Notes: generated from the sequence alone by a model not told the origin. A DNA stretch of 64,000 nucleotides from Acidobacteriaceae bacterium dw_441 (GCA_018449715.1 JAAVVA010000001.1:496001-560000), one strand, 5' to 3'. Positions 38,840 to 48,505 are shown, numbered from the stretch's first letter. Numbers and translations: made by a program.

Positions 38840-40462
38840 GTGAACGACCTCAATCGAAGCTCTGGGTTGGAAGCGGCTACACCGAAGCAGGGAAAGAAGC
38901 GAAGCGTGTGGCGATGGATTGTCGTGTCCCTGCTGGTGATCGTGATCTCCGTAACGATTGCAGTGGAGTGGGCGGTGCATCATGCGGAACCAATTTTGCG
39001 CGCGCGTGTGGTCGAGACACTGAGTGCGCGTTTCGACAGCCGCGTGGAGATGAAAGCGTTTCATGTCTCGGTGTTGAAAGGGTTTGAGGTCTCGGGCGAG
39101 GGGCTTGAGATTTATCCGCCCGACGATGTGGTGGAGGCTGGAGCCAAAGACCCTTTGATCTCGCTCGATCATTTTTCGTTTGCTGCGCCGCTGCGAGGTC
39201 TGTTCGATAAGCCGATGCATGTTGGAGTCGTGAGCGTGAAGGGAATGACGATCAGCATTCCTCCGCGTGAGATGCGCCAGCAGGCTGAGAAGCGCGAACC
39301 GAAGAAGGGCAGCATCAAAATTCTTGTGGATGAGATTGACTGCGTCGATTCGAAGTTAATTATCGGAACAGCCAAGCCAAATAAAGATCCCAAGGAGTTC
39401 GACCTGCAACGCATCGTCATGCACAACGTAGGCCCGGACGATCCGTGGCGTTACGATGCTACGTTGGTCAACGCGATTCCTACCGGGGATATTCACGCCG
39501 TGGGAACCTTCGGACCCTGGGTAAACGAGAGCCCCGGTGATTCGACGGTGACAGGAAAGTACACCTTCGACCGCGCTGACCTGGGAACGATCAAAGGCAT
39601 CGGCGGCACTCTTTCGTCGGTGGGAGAGTTTAACGGCCAGCTGAACCGCATCGTTGTGGATGGCACGACGGAGACGCCGAACTTCTCTCTGGATACGGCG
39701 GATCGCCCGGTGCCGCTGCATACGAAGTTTCATGCGATTGTGGATGGCACCAGCGGCGACACGTATCTGCAGCCGGTGGAGGCAAAGCTGGGGCAGTCGA
39801 ACTTTTCCTGCACGGGCGCGATCGTGAACGTGAAGGGCAAGGGGCACATCATCGACGTGGATGCGACTGTGCCGGATGGAAGGATTCAGGACTTTCTCGC
39901 GTTGGCGGTCAAGACGCGTCCGGTACTGATGACCGGGCGGCTGAACATGAGGGCGAAGCTGCACATCGATCCCGGCAGCGAGCGCGTCATCAACCGGATG
40001 GGACTGCGTGGAGGATTCCGTCTGCGGTCGATTCACTTCAGCAATCCCGAGTGGCAGGACAAGGTGGACATGCTGAGCCTGCGAGCGCAGGGGCAGCCGA
40101 AGATGGCCAAGCCAGGAGCGGAGGACGTCAGCTCGATGATGACGGGGCAATATGTGCTGGGGAGCGGACAGCTGAACATCAGCCAGCTTCTCTACACTCT
40201 TCCGGGCGCGGACGTGAACCTGTCAGGCATGTACGCTCTGAATGGCAGCGATCTCGATTTCAGCGGCAAGGTGCGGACGAAGGCAGCGCTTTCGCAGATG
40301 GTGGCGTCGCGGTGGAAGTCGTGGCTGCTGAAGCCGGTCGATCCCTTCTTCCGCAAGAACGGCGCAGGTGCCGAGATCCCGATCAAGATCAGCGGCACCC
40401 GCGGAGCCCCGAAGTTCGGGCTCGACCTGAAGCATAAGGATAAGGACAAGGGCGGGGAGTGA
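38840..40462 (+). CDS. AsmA-like protein with one N-terminal membrane anchor
   Basis: This protein of about 540 residues has a single hydrophobic anchor (WIVVSLLVIVISVTIAVEWAV) followed by a long beta-strand-rich body. The AsmA-type opening is visible in ILRARVVETLSARFDSRVEM and the closing segment in IPIKISGTRGAPKFGLDLK. AsmA/TamB-like proteins span the periplasm and are linked to outer membrane lipid or protein homeostasis. The GTG at 38840 is the best start near the anchor but lacks a strong ribosome site, and the GTG at 38910 is an alternative. A much longer frame upstream runs antisense across the precursor gene and was rejected. Confidence 0.75.
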   Translation: MNDLNRSSGLEAATPKQGKKRSVWRWIVVSLLVIVISVTIAVEWAVHHAEPILRARVVETLSARFDSRVEMKAFHVSVLKGFEVSGEGLEIYPPDDVVEAGAKDPLISLDHFSFAAPLRGLFDKPMHVGVVSVKGMTISIPPREMRQQAEKREPKKGSIKILVDEIDCVDSKLIIGTAKPNKDPKEFDLQRIVMHNVGPDDPWRYDATLVNAIPTGDIHAVGTFGPWVNESPGDSTVTGKYTFDRADLGTIKGIGGTLSSVGEFNGQLNRIVVDGTTETPNFSLDTADRPVPLHTKFHAIVDGTSGDTYLQPVEAKLGQSNFSCTGAIVNVKGKGHIIDVDATVPDGRIQDFLALAVKTRPVLMTGRLNMRAKLHIDPGSERVINRMGLRGGFRLRSIHFSNPEWQDKVDMLSLRAQGQPKMAKPGAEDVSSMMTGQYVLGSGQLNISQLLYTLPGADVNLSGMYALNGSDLDFSGKVRTKAALSQMVASRWKSWLLKPVDPFFRKNGAGAEIPIKISGTRGAPKFGLDLKHKDKDKGGE

Positions 40463-40468
40463 CGACAG

Positions 40469-41248
40469 CTAGAAGTTGCTATCGTCACCGCCGGAGTCGA
40501 AGCCGTCCGTGGAGCTGTCGCTGAAGTCTGAGCCATCGCCGAAGTTCGAATCGCTCCCGAAGCTGTCGGAGTTGTCGTTGCCGTAGTTGTCGTCCAGTAG
40601 GCTGTTGCCGTGGTCGTTGTTATCGACGGCTTGCGAGAAGGCCGACTCGCCGCGACGGTCTTCGATGTCGGACGAGAGATGACCTTCGTGCGAGTGCTCT
40701 TCGCTGTCGCCGTAGTAGTTATTGATAATCTCGGGGCGATCGTCGCCGAAGCTTCCAAAACCTGGGCCGTAGCCTCCAGAGTGCCCGAAACCGTGCAGAA
40801 GGCCCCCGATGCTCTCGAAGGCAAGCGCGCCCGCGGCGACACCGGCAGCGGTCTGCATGGCCCCGCGCAGGAAGCCTCCGGACTGCGGCGCGCCGTATCC
40901 GCCGTATCCCACGGCATAGCCGGGAGCGGGAACATACTGCGGCTGCGCGTATTGCGGCGGCGGCGGCGGAGGTGGCGGTGCGGGCTGCTCGTTGCGTCCC
41001 AGCAGGCTTCCGAGAAAGCTGGTCGCGCGTTTCGGCTGCTGCTGGCGAAGCTGTTCAAGCTGGCTCTGCGCCTGGTCGAGAGCGTACTGCTGCACCAGCA
41101 CGGTCTGGGCAAGGATGTAGAGAGCATCGGGATTCCGCCCAAGTGTCTGCTGCAGCATCTCTTCGGCGTCGAAGTCCTTTTCCTGAAGCTGGGTCTGGTT
41201 GACGCGTTGAATCAGACCTTGAAGCATCTCCTGTTCCTGCGGTGTCAT
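40469..41248 (-). CDS. DUF2076 family protein
   Basis: This 259-residue protein starts MTPQEQEMLQGLIQRVNQTQ, the usual DUF2076 opening, with a helical coiled region (VLVQQYALDQAQSQLEQLRQ). A Pro-rich spacer (PAPPPPPPPPQYAQPQYVP) and a Gly-rich hydrophobic stretch near LRGAMQTAAGVAAGALAFES follow. It ends in a long Asp/Ser/Gly tail with repeated SDS and DSF units. The function is unknown. It lies downstream of the VWA gene on the same strand, 112 bp away. Its end faces the AsmA-like gene with 6 bp between. Confidence 0.8.
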   Translation of the reverse strand: MTPQEQEMLQGLIQRVNQTQLQEKDFDAEEMLQQTLGRNPDALYILAQTVLVQQYALDQAQSQLEQLRQQQPKRATSFLGSLLGRNEQPAPPPPPPPPQYAQPQYVPAPGYAVGYGGYGAPQSGGFLRGAMQTAAGVAAGALAFESIGGLLHGFGHSGGYGPGFGSFGDDRPEIINNYYGDSEEHSHEGHLSSDIEDRRGESAFSQAVDNNDHGNSLLDDNYGNDNSDSFGSDSNFGDGSDFSDSSTDGFDSGGDDSNF

Positions 41249-41360
41249 GGTGCTCCTTCGGCACGGGCGTGCCCGTGCGCCGTCATGTAAGACGCAGAAA
41301 GATACGGAAAGGGTAGGATGCGGGTTCCCGATCCTATGTAAACCTTTGTGCAGACTTCCG

Positions 41361-42602
41361 TTAGTGGACGGTCTTCATGCGGCGCGACATGAAATCCATC
41401 AGCAGGTAGTTGCCGAGGTTCTGCGGCGTGGTGAAGTAGGCCTTGCCTCGGCACATCGCGCTGACCTTCTGGACGAACTGCATCAGCGTGAAGTCGTTGG
41501 CCAGCATGAAGGTGTTGATCATGATGCCTGCACGCTTGCAGCGAGAGACCTCTTCCAGCGTCTCTTCGATCACCAGCGGGTCGAGTCCGAAGGCGTTCTT
41601 GTAGATGCGTCCGTCGGCCAGCGTGAGCGCCGAGGGCTTGCCGTCGGTGATCATCACGATCTGCTTCATGTCCTTGTTCTGCTTCGCGAGGATGCGCTGC
41701 GCCAGCCGCAGGCCGTCGCGGGTGTTGGTGTAGTGCGGGCCAACCTTGACGCGCGAGAGTTGCGAGACGGGAATCTCTTCGGCGGTGTCGTGAAAGAGAA
41801 CAAGGTTGAGCGTGTCCCCGGGGAACTGGGTGCGGATGAGGTGCGCGAGTGCCATCGCGACGCGCTTGGCCGGGGTGAAGCGGTCCTCGCCGTAGAGGAT
41901 CATCGAGTGCGAGCAGTCGAGCAGCACGACCGTCGCGCAGGAGGACTGGTAGTCCGACTGGTGCACGTGCAGGTCGGAGTATTCGATGTTGAGCGGCGTG
42001 TGCTCCTCGCCTTCGACGGCGGTGCGGATGCCCTCGCGTGCAAAGACGTTCGAGAAGGTCGCTGTGACGTCGAGGTTGAGCGTGTCGCCAAACTCGTAGA
42101 GCTTGGAGGAGCCGTTGACTTCGACGCCCGCAGCCTCGTGGCGCGTGTCGTGACGGCCGAGGTTCGACTTGCCGAGCGGCCCGAGCAGGTCACGCAGGGC
42201 CTTGTAGCCGAGGAAGTCCATGCCCTTGTCGGTGACCTCGAAGCGGGCGTTCTCCGCGCCCTCGCCGAACTCGCCCTGTCCCTCCTGGGGCATCTCGGCG
42301 TTGATGAAGTTCTGCTCCTGCATCTTCTGAACAATGTTGTCGATCAGCTCTTCGACCTGTTCCTCGTTGAGCGCGTCGTACTTCTCCTGCGCCTCGTCGT
42401 CGAAGATCTCGCCGGACTCAAGCGCCTGCCGGATAGCATCGCGCAGGTTGTCGAGCGTCTGGTCATTGAACTCGCTGAAGTTGGCGTAAGGATCGTTGAA
42501 GCCGGAATCGAGCAGGAAATCGGACAGGGCCTGCATGAGGTCTTCGAGGCCGAAGCTCGAAGAGAGGTCGCCGGTGAATTTGGTATAGCGAACGCGTTTC
42601 AT
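41361..42602 (-). CDS. VWA domain protein paired with the AAA ATPase
   Basis: This 413-residue protein has a C-terminal von Willebrand A domain with the MIDAS motif [17 protein letters not shown], a DxSxS-type metal site. The TDGKPSA segment lies further on. The first half is acidic and helical ([20 protein letters not shown]). It is 64 bp downstream of the AAA ATPase, the classic MoxR-or-ChlI plus VWA pairing used in metal-chelatase-like or protein-remodelling complexes. The client is unknown. Confidence 0.86.
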   Translation of the reverse strand: MKRVRYTKFTGDLSSSFGLEDLMQALSDFLLDSGFNDPYANFSEFNDQTLDNLRDAIRQALESGEIFDDEAQEKYDALNEEQVEELIDNIVQKMQEQNFINAEMPQEGQGEFGEGAENARFEVTDKGMDFLGYKALRDLLGPLGKSNLGRHDTRHEAAGVEVNGSSKLYEFGDTLNLDVTATFSNVFAREGIRTAVEGEEHTPLNIEYSDLHVHQSDYQSSCATVVLLDCSHSMILYGEDRFTPAKRVAMALAHLIRTQFPGDTLNLVLFHDTAEEIPVSQLSRVKVGPHYTNTRDGLRLAQRILAKQNKDMKQIVMITDGKPSALTLADGRIYKNAFGLDPLVIEETLEEVSRCKRAGIMINTFMLANDFTLMQFVQKVSAMCRGKAYFTTPQNLGNYLLMDFMSRRMKTVH

Positions 42603-42666
42603 GCCTGCTACCTCCGGGTGGAAGACGCGCCACCCCTCGCGCTGTTGCTAGTTAAAGCCCTGGCCT

Positions 42667-44175
42667 CTAGTTGAAGCCCCGACGCGTGCGGTTGCGCGAG
42701 GTGAACTCCTCCTGCGCACGCTCGGCGTACTGAGAGGCCTGCTCCACGCGCTGCTTCTTTTCAGCGGCGGTGAAGACGCGCTCCTCGGCCCGGCTGATGC
42801 GCTTGTGCGCGGTCATGCCTTCGAGCAGGAACTCGGCGCCGCTGACGGTTGTCTCCGGGGTGGTCTTGCTGTCGATCTTCAGCGGCGTGAGCTTTTCGAG
42901 AAGCCCTTGAATCTGCTTCAGCTCTGCGAGCGAGGCTGCGGAGGGCTGCACGTCGTTGAGCTGTACCGTGCCGCCAAGGTTGAACCACTGCTCGATCTGC
43001 TGGGTGTCGGTTCCGGCGAAGTACTTGTCGAAGACCGTGGCGACAGCGACGCGAATAATCTCGCGGATAACGGTCTCGGCACCGCGCATCTCGCCCTCGT
43101 ACTCCAGCTCGATCTTGCCGCTGATGCCGGGAAGAGCGGCGTAGATATCGCCGATGCGGGGCACCACAAGCTGCTCGCCGTGGATGAGGGCGCGGCGCTC
43201 GGCGTTCGAGACCACAAGCTCCATCGTGGTGATGGGCAGGCGCTGCGAGACGCCGCTGCGCTTGTCGACCTTCTTGTCCTCGCGGGCGGTGAAGGCAATC
43301 TGCTCGACGACCTGACGGATGTAGTGCGGAATCTCGATCTTCGACGCAGGGCGCGTGGACCATGCCTCCTGCGAGGTAATGCGGATGCCTTCTTCTATGT
43401 CCTCGGGGTAGTGCGTGCGAATCTCGGAGCCGATGCGGTCCTTCAGCGGCGTGACGATCTTGCCGCGAGCCGTGTAGTCCTCGGGGTTCGCGCTGAAGAC
43501 GATGGCCACGTCGAGCGGAAGCCGCACGGGGTAGCCCTTAATCTGCACGTCGCCTTCCTGCATGATGTTGAAGAGCGCGACCTGGATCTTTCCAGCGAGG
43601 TCGGGAACCTCGTTGATGGCGAAGATACCGCGGTTGGCGCGGGGCAGAAGGCCGTAATGCATGGTCAGCTCGGAGCCGAGGTCCTGGTTGGAGCGTGCGG
43701 CCTTGATGGGGTCGATGTCGCCCACGAGATCAGCCACGGTGACGTCCGGCGTCGCAAGCTTTTCGACGAAGCGATCTTCAGGCGTGAGCCACGCGATGGG
43801 CGTCTCGTCGCCGAGCTTCGCGATCAGGTCACGCGAATACTTGCTGATGGGCGCGTAGGGATTGTCGCGAACCTCCGAGCCTGCGATGTACGGGGTGTGC
43901 GGGTCGAGCAGCGTCGTCAGCGAACGCAGGATGCGCGACTTCGCCTGTCCGCGCAATCCCAGCAGGATGAAGTTGTGGCGAGAGAGCAGGGCGTTGACGA
44001 TCTGCGGAACGACCGTGTCTTCGTAACCGACGATGCCGGGGAAGATGGTTTCCTTCGAGCGCAGTCGGGCGATCAGGTTCTCGCGAAGCTCGTCCTTGAC
44101 GCTGCGCGCAAGGCGCTCCGGGGTGTATTCGCTGTTGCGGAGGGCGCCGAGGGTCGAGGGAAGTGTGTTCGCCAT
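42667..44175 (-). CDS. AAA ATPase of the magnesium-chelatase (ChlI/MoxR-like) type
   Basis: This 502-residue protein begins MANTLPSTLG at 44175. The nucleotide site reads LLGLRGQAKSRILRSL, a Walker A loop with Ala in place of the final Gly. A Walker B-like segment is GIFAINEVPDLAGKIQ and sensor 1 is VFSANPEDYTARG. It resembles the ChlI-like ATPase of chelatase-type complexes, with TPLKDRIGSEIRTHYPE matching that family. The changed Walker A is shared by some relatives as far as I recall, so activity is still likely. It is followed by its VWA partner. Confidence 0.85.
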   Translation of the reverse strand: MANTLPSTLGALRNSEYTPERLARSVKDELRENLIARLRSKETIFPGIVGYEDTVVPQIVNALLSRHNFILLGLRGQAKSRILRSLTTLLDPHTPYIAGSEVRDNPYAPISKYSRDLIAKLGDETPIAWLTPEDRFVEKLATPDVTVADLVGDIDPIKAARSNQDLGSELTMHYGLLPRANRGIFAINEVPDLAGKIQVALFNIMQEGDVQIKGYPVRLPLDVAIVFSANPEDYTARGKIVTPLKDRIGSEIRTHYPEDIEEGIRITSQEAWSTRPASKIEIPHYIRQVVEQIAFTAREDKKVDKRSGVSQRLPITTMELVVSNAERRALIHGEQLVVPRIGDIYAALPGISGKIELEYEGEMRGAETVIREIIRVAVATVFDKYFAGTDTQQIEQWFNLGGTVQLNDVQPSAASLAELKQIQGLLEKLTPLKIDSKTTPETTVSGAEFLLEGMTAHKRISRAEERVFTAAEKKQRVEQASQYAERAQEEFTSRNRTRRGFN

Positions 44176-44223
44176 GTGTGCAGTATAGATGTTCGGCGAG
44201 CAGGAAAGACGCAAGGAATCTGT

Positions 44224-44934
44224 CTATCCGCGCCAGCAGAGCGAGTTGACGGCGGGTAGGGAGGAGAGCTGGTTAATCGCTACAGGGGTTCCGGGCTGAG
44301 GGCGGCCTCGCTGCGACCATTGCAGGTCGCAGGTGATCGAATGCAGCAATGGGCCGCGGTAATGCACCGTCCACTCCTCAATGGTGTATCCGGCGCTTTG
44401 CAGGCGCTGGCGAAGCTCTGCTTCGGAAGGCAGGGGTGCGTTATCGGTTACGTCGTTGAACTCGATAGAAAGCGAACCCCTGCGATGGGTCGGGATTCTC
44501 AGCTCGACCCACCGCAGCGTCCACAAGATAAACAAAGCAAGCAGGGTTGAGGCGATGCCGAGCGTCAGTTGTCCGCCGCCGAAAAGCAGCCCGAGGACAG
44601 TGACGAACCACATCGTCGCGGCGGTTGTGACACCGTGAACGAGGCCGTCCTTGCGGATGATCGCCCCGGCCCCGATAAAGCCGATGCCCGAGAGGATGCC
44701 GAGGGGAAGGCGCATCAGGTCGAGCTGCACGAACGAGTCCGAGGCCCTTCCCGCCGTATTCATCATCTGGTTGGTCTGGATCATCGCCAGCGTGGCCGCA
44801 AGGCAGACGAGCATCGTCGTCCTGATGCCCAGCGACTTGCCGCGCTCGTCGCGGTTGTAGCCGATCAGGAAGCTGGCCACGGAGGCCAGCAGGATGCGGA
44901 GTGCGATCTGTTCCCACGTCAGAACGACCGTCAT
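44224..44934 (-). CDS. MgtC/SapB family membrane protein
   Basis: This 236-residue protein has the MgtC opening: membrane segment ALRILLASVASFLIGYNRDE, then SLGIRTTMLVCLAATLAMIQ, and PLGILSGIGFIGAGAIIRKD with the conserved Gly-Ile-Gly-Phe-Ile-Gly-Ala-Gly motif. GLTTA-type residues appear as HGVTTAATMWFVTVLGLLFG. A soluble ACT-like tail follows (about 150-236). MgtC-like proteins support growth at low magnesium, though the transport role is disputed. It lies 19 bp downstream of a small TPR gene. Confidence 0.9.
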   Translation of the reverse strand: MTVVLTWEQIALRILLASVASFLIGYNRDERGKSLGIRTTMLVCLAATLAMIQTNQMMNTAGRASDSFVQLDLMRLPLGILSGIGFIGAGAIIRKDGLVHGVTTAATMWFVTVLGLLFGGGQLTLGIASTLLALFILWTLRWVELRIPTHRRGSLSIEFNDVTDNAPLPSEAELRQRLQSAGYTIEEWTVHYRGPLLHSITCDLQWSQRGRPQPGTPVAINQLSSLPAVNSLCWRG

Positions 44935-44953
44935 GGGAAGGTTCGATGCGGAA

Positions 44954-45265
44954 TCAGCGGGTAAGGTCTTCCCGCAGGGCCTCCATCTCAGCCAGGGCGT
45001 GCTGGTTGCCGGTGCGGTTGGCGGCGGAGATTCCGGTATGCAGGCGTTCGAGCGCCTCCTCGGTGCGGCCCTGTTTGGCCAGCGTCTGGGCGGCCATCTG
45101 GTAGCCAGGAACGTAGTCGGGGTTGTGCTGGGTCAGGGTGTTGAACTCGGCAAGGGCAGAGTCGATGTTTCCCTCGGCGAGATGCGCCATTGCGAGTCCG
45201 TAACGGGCGAAGGCATCGGAGGGGTTCTGTTCGAGCACCTGGTTGAGAAGGGCAATGCGGTCCAT
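44954..45265 (-). CDS. Small TPR protein
   Basis: This 103-residue protein is built almost only of TPR helices, seen in NPSDAFARYGLAMAHLAEGN, DSALAEFNTLTQHNPDYVPG and GRTEEALERLHTGISAANRT. TPR units hold protein partners together. There is no enzymatic domain. It precedes mgtC in the same direction and diverges from the thioesterase gene at 45349. Confidence 0.8.
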   Translation of the reverse strand: MDRIALLNQVLEQNPSDAFARYGLAMAHLAEGNIDSALAEFNTLTQHNPDYVPGYQMAAQTLAKQGRTEEALERLHTGISAANRTGNQHALAEMEALREDLTR

Positions 45266-45348
45266 AGCTTCGATGTTCCGACGGGCCGGGGTAGATTGGC
45301 AAGCTGAGGCAGGTTGGCAAGCCGCATCTAAGATTTACACTAGAGTTA

Positions 45349-45870
45349 ATGAGCGAAGTCGTCCTGACAAGAACGGTGGCTGAGTCGCAGTCCGAACGTA
45401 GCGAGATTATCTTTCCCTCTGACGCCAATGCGTTGGGGAATCTCTTCGGCGGCAGGTTGATGCAGTACATCGACCTGGTGGGCGCGATTGCGGCCTGCAG
45501 GCACGCGCAGGCCATCACAGTCACGGCCAGCATGGATCATCTCGACTTTCTCGCCCCCGTCCGCGTGGGCGATCTGCTGATCCTGAAGTCCAGCGTGAAC
45601 CGCGCCTTCCGCACCTCGATGGAGGTGGGGGTGAAGGCGATGGTGGAGGATATTAGGACCAGCCGCCTGCGCCACGTCTCCTCGGCCTACCTGACCTACG
45701 TTGCAATGGATATGTCGGGGACCCGGCTGGTGGTTCCGCAGGTGCTTCCGGAGACGGAACACCAGAAGCGCCGTTACGAGGACGCAGCCCGCCGCCGCGA
45801 GATGCGCGCCGGCGAAACCCAGCGCAAGAAAGAGATACGTGCCACGCTCGGCGATGCCTGGCATCTCTAA
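45349..45870 (+). CDS. Acyl-CoA thioesterase (hotdog fold, YciA/BACH-like)
   Basis: This 173-residue hotdog protein has the acyl-CoA thioesterase start FPSDANALGNLFGGRLMQYIDLVG, with the catalytic Asn/Asp region and the Asp on the central helix. The second motif is MDHLDFLAPVRVGDLLILKS. The last 30 residues are a charged helix (RRREMRAGETQRKKE). It releases free acids from medium- or long-chain acyl-CoA in the cytoplasm. It is a plus-strand gene 36 bp before mrp. Confidence 0.88.
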   Translation: MSEVVLTRTVAESQSERSEIIFPSDANALGNLFGGRLMQYIDLVGAIAACRHAQAITVTASMDHLDFLAPVRVGDLLILKSSVNRAFRTSMEVGVKAMVEDIRTSRLRHVSSAYLTYVAMDMSGTRLVVPQVLPETEHQKRRYEDAARRREMRAGETQRKKEIRATLGDAWHL

Positions 45871-45906
45871 GAAGCGCGGCACGAGCTAAAGATCGGAGAA
45901 AAGTTT

Positions 45907-46740
45907 ATGGGACACATGGGAGCAGGAATGCCGCAGGGGCCGCAGCCTCTGCCGGGAGTAGCGCACGTCGTAGCCGTCGGCAGTGGCAAGGGTGGGGTCG
46001 GTAAAACCACGGTTGCAGTGAATCTTTCGGTCGCGCTGGCGAAGCTGGGGTACAAGGTCGGACTGGTCGACGCCGACATCTATGGTCCGAACGTCCCGAC
46101 AATGTTGGGGGCCACGCGTCAGCCGAACGTGGTCGGGGAGAACCGTATCGAGCCGATCGTCGCGCACGGCGTAAAGTTCATCTCCATCGGGTCGATCTCG
46201 CCGGGCGACAAGCCTATGGTGATGCGCGGCCCGATGCTGCACCAGATCATCCGCCAGTTTCTGCAGCAGGTGGAGTGGGGCGAGCTGGACTTCCTCATCA
46301 TCGACCTTCCTCCGGGAACGGGCGACGTGGTGATCTCGCTGGTCCAGACGGTTCCCCTGACCGGGGCGGTCGTGGTTTCGACCGGCTCGAACGTGGCCCT
46401 CGAAGACGCCCGCAAGGCGCTCGAGATGTTCCACCAGGTGAAGGTGGACGTGCTGGGCATGGTCGAGAACATGTCGCAGATGACGCTGCCGAGCGGCGAG
46501 GTCATCGACGTCTTCGGAGCGGGCGGAACCGAGCGGACCGCCGCGCAGTTCGGGCTCGACTTCCTAGGCGCGCTGGAGCTGAACCCGTCGATCCGCGAGG
46601 GCGGAGACCGCGGGCTTCCCATCGCGCTGGCTGGCCCCGATTCGAAGCAGTCAGCGGAGCTTTACGCCATTGCCCGCCGCGTGGCGGACAAGGCGAAGGA
46701 AGTCGCGTCGAAGAGCGAAGACGTATTTGAGATCAGCTAG
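45907..46740 (+). CDS. Mrp/NBP35 family ATP-binding protein
   Basis: This 277-residue P-loop protein starts with a short Gly/Met/Pro-rich lead and has the deviant Walker A VGSGKGGVGKTTVAVNLS. It shares the family segments VDADIYGPNVPTMLG and FLIIDLPPGTGDVVIS. Such proteins carry and insert Fe-S clusters. Where family members usually have a C-x-x-C pair after VENMS, this one reads VENMSQMTLPSGEVID and lacks it, so cluster binding would need other ligands. The N-terminal MIP18-like domain is also absent. Confidence 0.88.
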   Translation: MGHMGAGMPQGPQPLPGVAHVVAVGSGKGGVGKTTVAVNLSVALAKLGYKVGLVDADIYGPNVPTMLGATRQPNVVGENRIEPIVAHGVKFISIGSISPGDKPMVMRGPMLHQIIRQFLQQVEWGELDFLIIDLPPGTGDVVISLVQTVPLTGAVVVSTGSNVALEDARKALEMFHQVKVDVLGMVENMSQMTLPSGEVIDVFGAGGTERTAAQFGLDFLGALELNPSIREGGDRGLPIALAGPDSKQSAELYAIARRVADKAKEVASKSEDVFEIS

Positions 46741-46810
46741 TCTTTTCCGGCTCGTTTAATACGGGCCGGTTAGACTGGATGCGTCTGGATATGTCCGGGC
46801 GGAGGGCAGG

Positions 46811-47857
46811 ATGATTACGGCACGGCAGCAAGCCATTCTGACGGCCATCATCGAGAGCTACATCGAAACCGGCGAGCCGGTGGGCTCGGGAACAATCGCC
46901 CGCCTGCAGAGCCGTGAGGTTTCGGGGATGAGCCCGGCGACGATCCGCAACGAGATGGTCGCGCTCTCCGAGGCCGGATTGCTCGAACAGCCGCACACCT
47001 CCGCCGGGCGCATACCCACAGCGCAAGCCTTCCGCATGTACGTCGAGCAGTTGAGCGGCGGGGCCTCGCGTCTGCCGGCGCGCTCAAGGAGACAAATAGA
47101 CTCGAGTTTTGTTGGAGTTGCAGGGACTCAGGCGGTACTGGAGCGGACTTCGCATGTGCTGGCGACGCTTTCGAGCGGCGTCGGCGTGGCCATCGCGTCG
47201 GCCACAGGGGGCGACCTGCTGGAGCACGTCCACTTCTCTCGTCTGGCCCCGTCGAGGATTCTGGCGGTGGTCGTAACGCGGTCGGGAATGGTTCGGGACC
47301 GCGTGCTGGCGCTCGACCACGACCTTACGCTGGTCGAGCTGGAGACGGCGGCGAACTTCCTGAACGAGCAGTTTCGCGGCTGGAGCATCGAGCAGGTCCG
47401 GCTGGAGCTGGCGAAGATGCTGGAGCGCGAGCGGAGCGAGTATCACCAGCTGCTGAACGCGGTCCAGCAGCTATGGGCGAAGACTCTTCCCGCCAGTGAG
47501 ATGGCGATGCCCACGGTTTACGTAGAGGGCGTGGCGAATCTCGTCGGCTCGAACATGGACGGCGAGCGGCTGCGAGAGATGCTGGCCGCGCTCGAGGCCA
47601 AGCAGCGGCTGGTGGAGCTTCTGAACGCCTACATCGATGCGCGGCAGGAGAGCGTGCGCGTGATCTTCGACCTTGAGGAGCAGGCTCCGCAGATGGCAGG
47701 TCTGGTGCTGATTGCGGCCCCGGCGAGGCTCGCGGGCGAGAGCCGGGGAACGATCGGGGTGATCGGAACGACGAGGATGGATTACGAGAACACGATGAAT
47801 GCGGTGAGTTACCTGTCGCGGGTCTTCGACCGGATTGTGTTGCGTCCAAATGAGTAA
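46811..47857 (+). CDS. hrcA: Heat-inducible transcription repressor HrcA
   Basis: This 348-residue protein opens with the HrcA winged helix (AILTAIIESYIETGEPVGSG, then SPATIRNEMVALSEAGLLEQ) and PHTSAGRIPTAQAFRMYVE. The C-terminal GAF-like domain closes with GTIGVIGTTRMDYENTMNAV. HrcA normally represses chaperone genes by binding CIRCE. I saw no CIRCE half-sites (TTAGCACTC/GAGTGCTAA) before hrcA, grpE or dnaJ. grpE follows after 96 bp, and dnaK is absent from the cluster. Confidence 0.94.
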   Translation: MITARQQAILTAIIESYIETGEPVGSGTIARLQSREVSGMSPATIRNEMVALSEAGLLEQPHTSAGRIPTAQAFRMYVEQLSGGASRLPARSRRQIDSSFVGVAGTQAVLERTSHVLATLSSGVGVAIASATGGDLLEHVHFSRLAPSRILAVVVTRSGMVRDRVLALDHDLTLVELETAANFLNEQFRGWSIEQVRLELAKMLERERSEYHQLLNAVQQLWAKTLPASEMAMPTVYVEGVANLVGSNMDGERLREMLAALEAKQRLVELLNAYIDARQESVRVIFDLEEQAPQMAGLVLIAAPARLAGESRGTIGVIGTTRMDYENTMNAVSYLSRVFDRIVLRPNE

Positions 47858-47953
47858 CCGCCTCGCTCTTCGGGTGGGCCGGGGCGCTTTCAAGTCGGGT
47901 TGCGCGATCGGCGATAATAGAAGAGGAAAACACTGATGAGGAGACATAATTCC

Positions 47954-48505
47954 ATGCAGGACGAGACGACTGTGCAGGACGTGCAGGAGGGCGAAATCGT
48001 GAACAGCTCCGACGAGCCGGTGCAGGACGCGGCCTCCGCGTTGCAGGCGGAGATCGAGCAGTTGAAGGGCGAGCGCGACCAGCTGGTGGACCGGCTGGCG
48101 AGGCTGCAGGCCGAGTTCGACAACGCCCGCAAGCGCGAGGCGAAGGAGCGGCAGGACGCCCGCGATTACACCGTTTCGAGCACGGTGGAGCCCTTCCTCG
48201 GCGTGATGGACAACTTTCAGCTGGCGCTGAAGTCGGACGGCTCCGCTGAGCAGCTTCGCGCCGGCGTCGAGCTGATTCTGAAGCAGATGGAGGATGCTCT
48301 GCGCGGCCTGAATGTGGTTCCGGTCGAGAGCGTGGGGGTGCAGTTCGATCCTCGATTTCATGAGGCTCTGGGCAGTGTTGAAACCAAGGAGTTCCCCGAT
48401 CATCAGGTACTGGAGGAGATTCGTCGCGGCTATAAGATCCGCGAGAAGCTTCTTCGTCCGGCGCTGGTGAAGATCGCGACGAACACTTCTGTCGTAAGTG
48501 ACTAA
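47954..48505 (+). CDS. grpE: Nucleotide exchange factor GrpE
   Basis: This 183-residue protein has an acidic N-terminal tail, the long coiled coil (ALQAEIEQLKGERDQLVDRL, then LQAEFDNARKREAKE) and the C-terminal beta wing with VESVGVQFDPRFHEALG and ILKQMEDALRGLNVVP. GrpE releases ADP from DnaK. The ATG at 47954 was preferred because GAGGAGA is 9 bp upstream. An ATG at 47936 would lie before that site. It is followed by dnaJ after 32 bp. Confidence 0.94.
   Translation: MQDETTVQDVQEGEIVNSSDEPVQDAASALQAEIEQLKGERDQLVDRLARLQAEFDNARKREAKERQDARDYTVSSTVEPFLGVMDNFQLALKSDGSAEQLRAGVELILKQMEDALRGLNVVPVESVGVQFDPRFHEALGSVETKEFPDHQVLEEIRRGYKIREKLLRPALVKIATNTSVVSD

Noticed and set aside
46741-47953. CIRCE elements around hrcA and grpE
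   Set aside because: I looked for TTAGCACTC/GAGTGCTAA-like halves and found none that pair.
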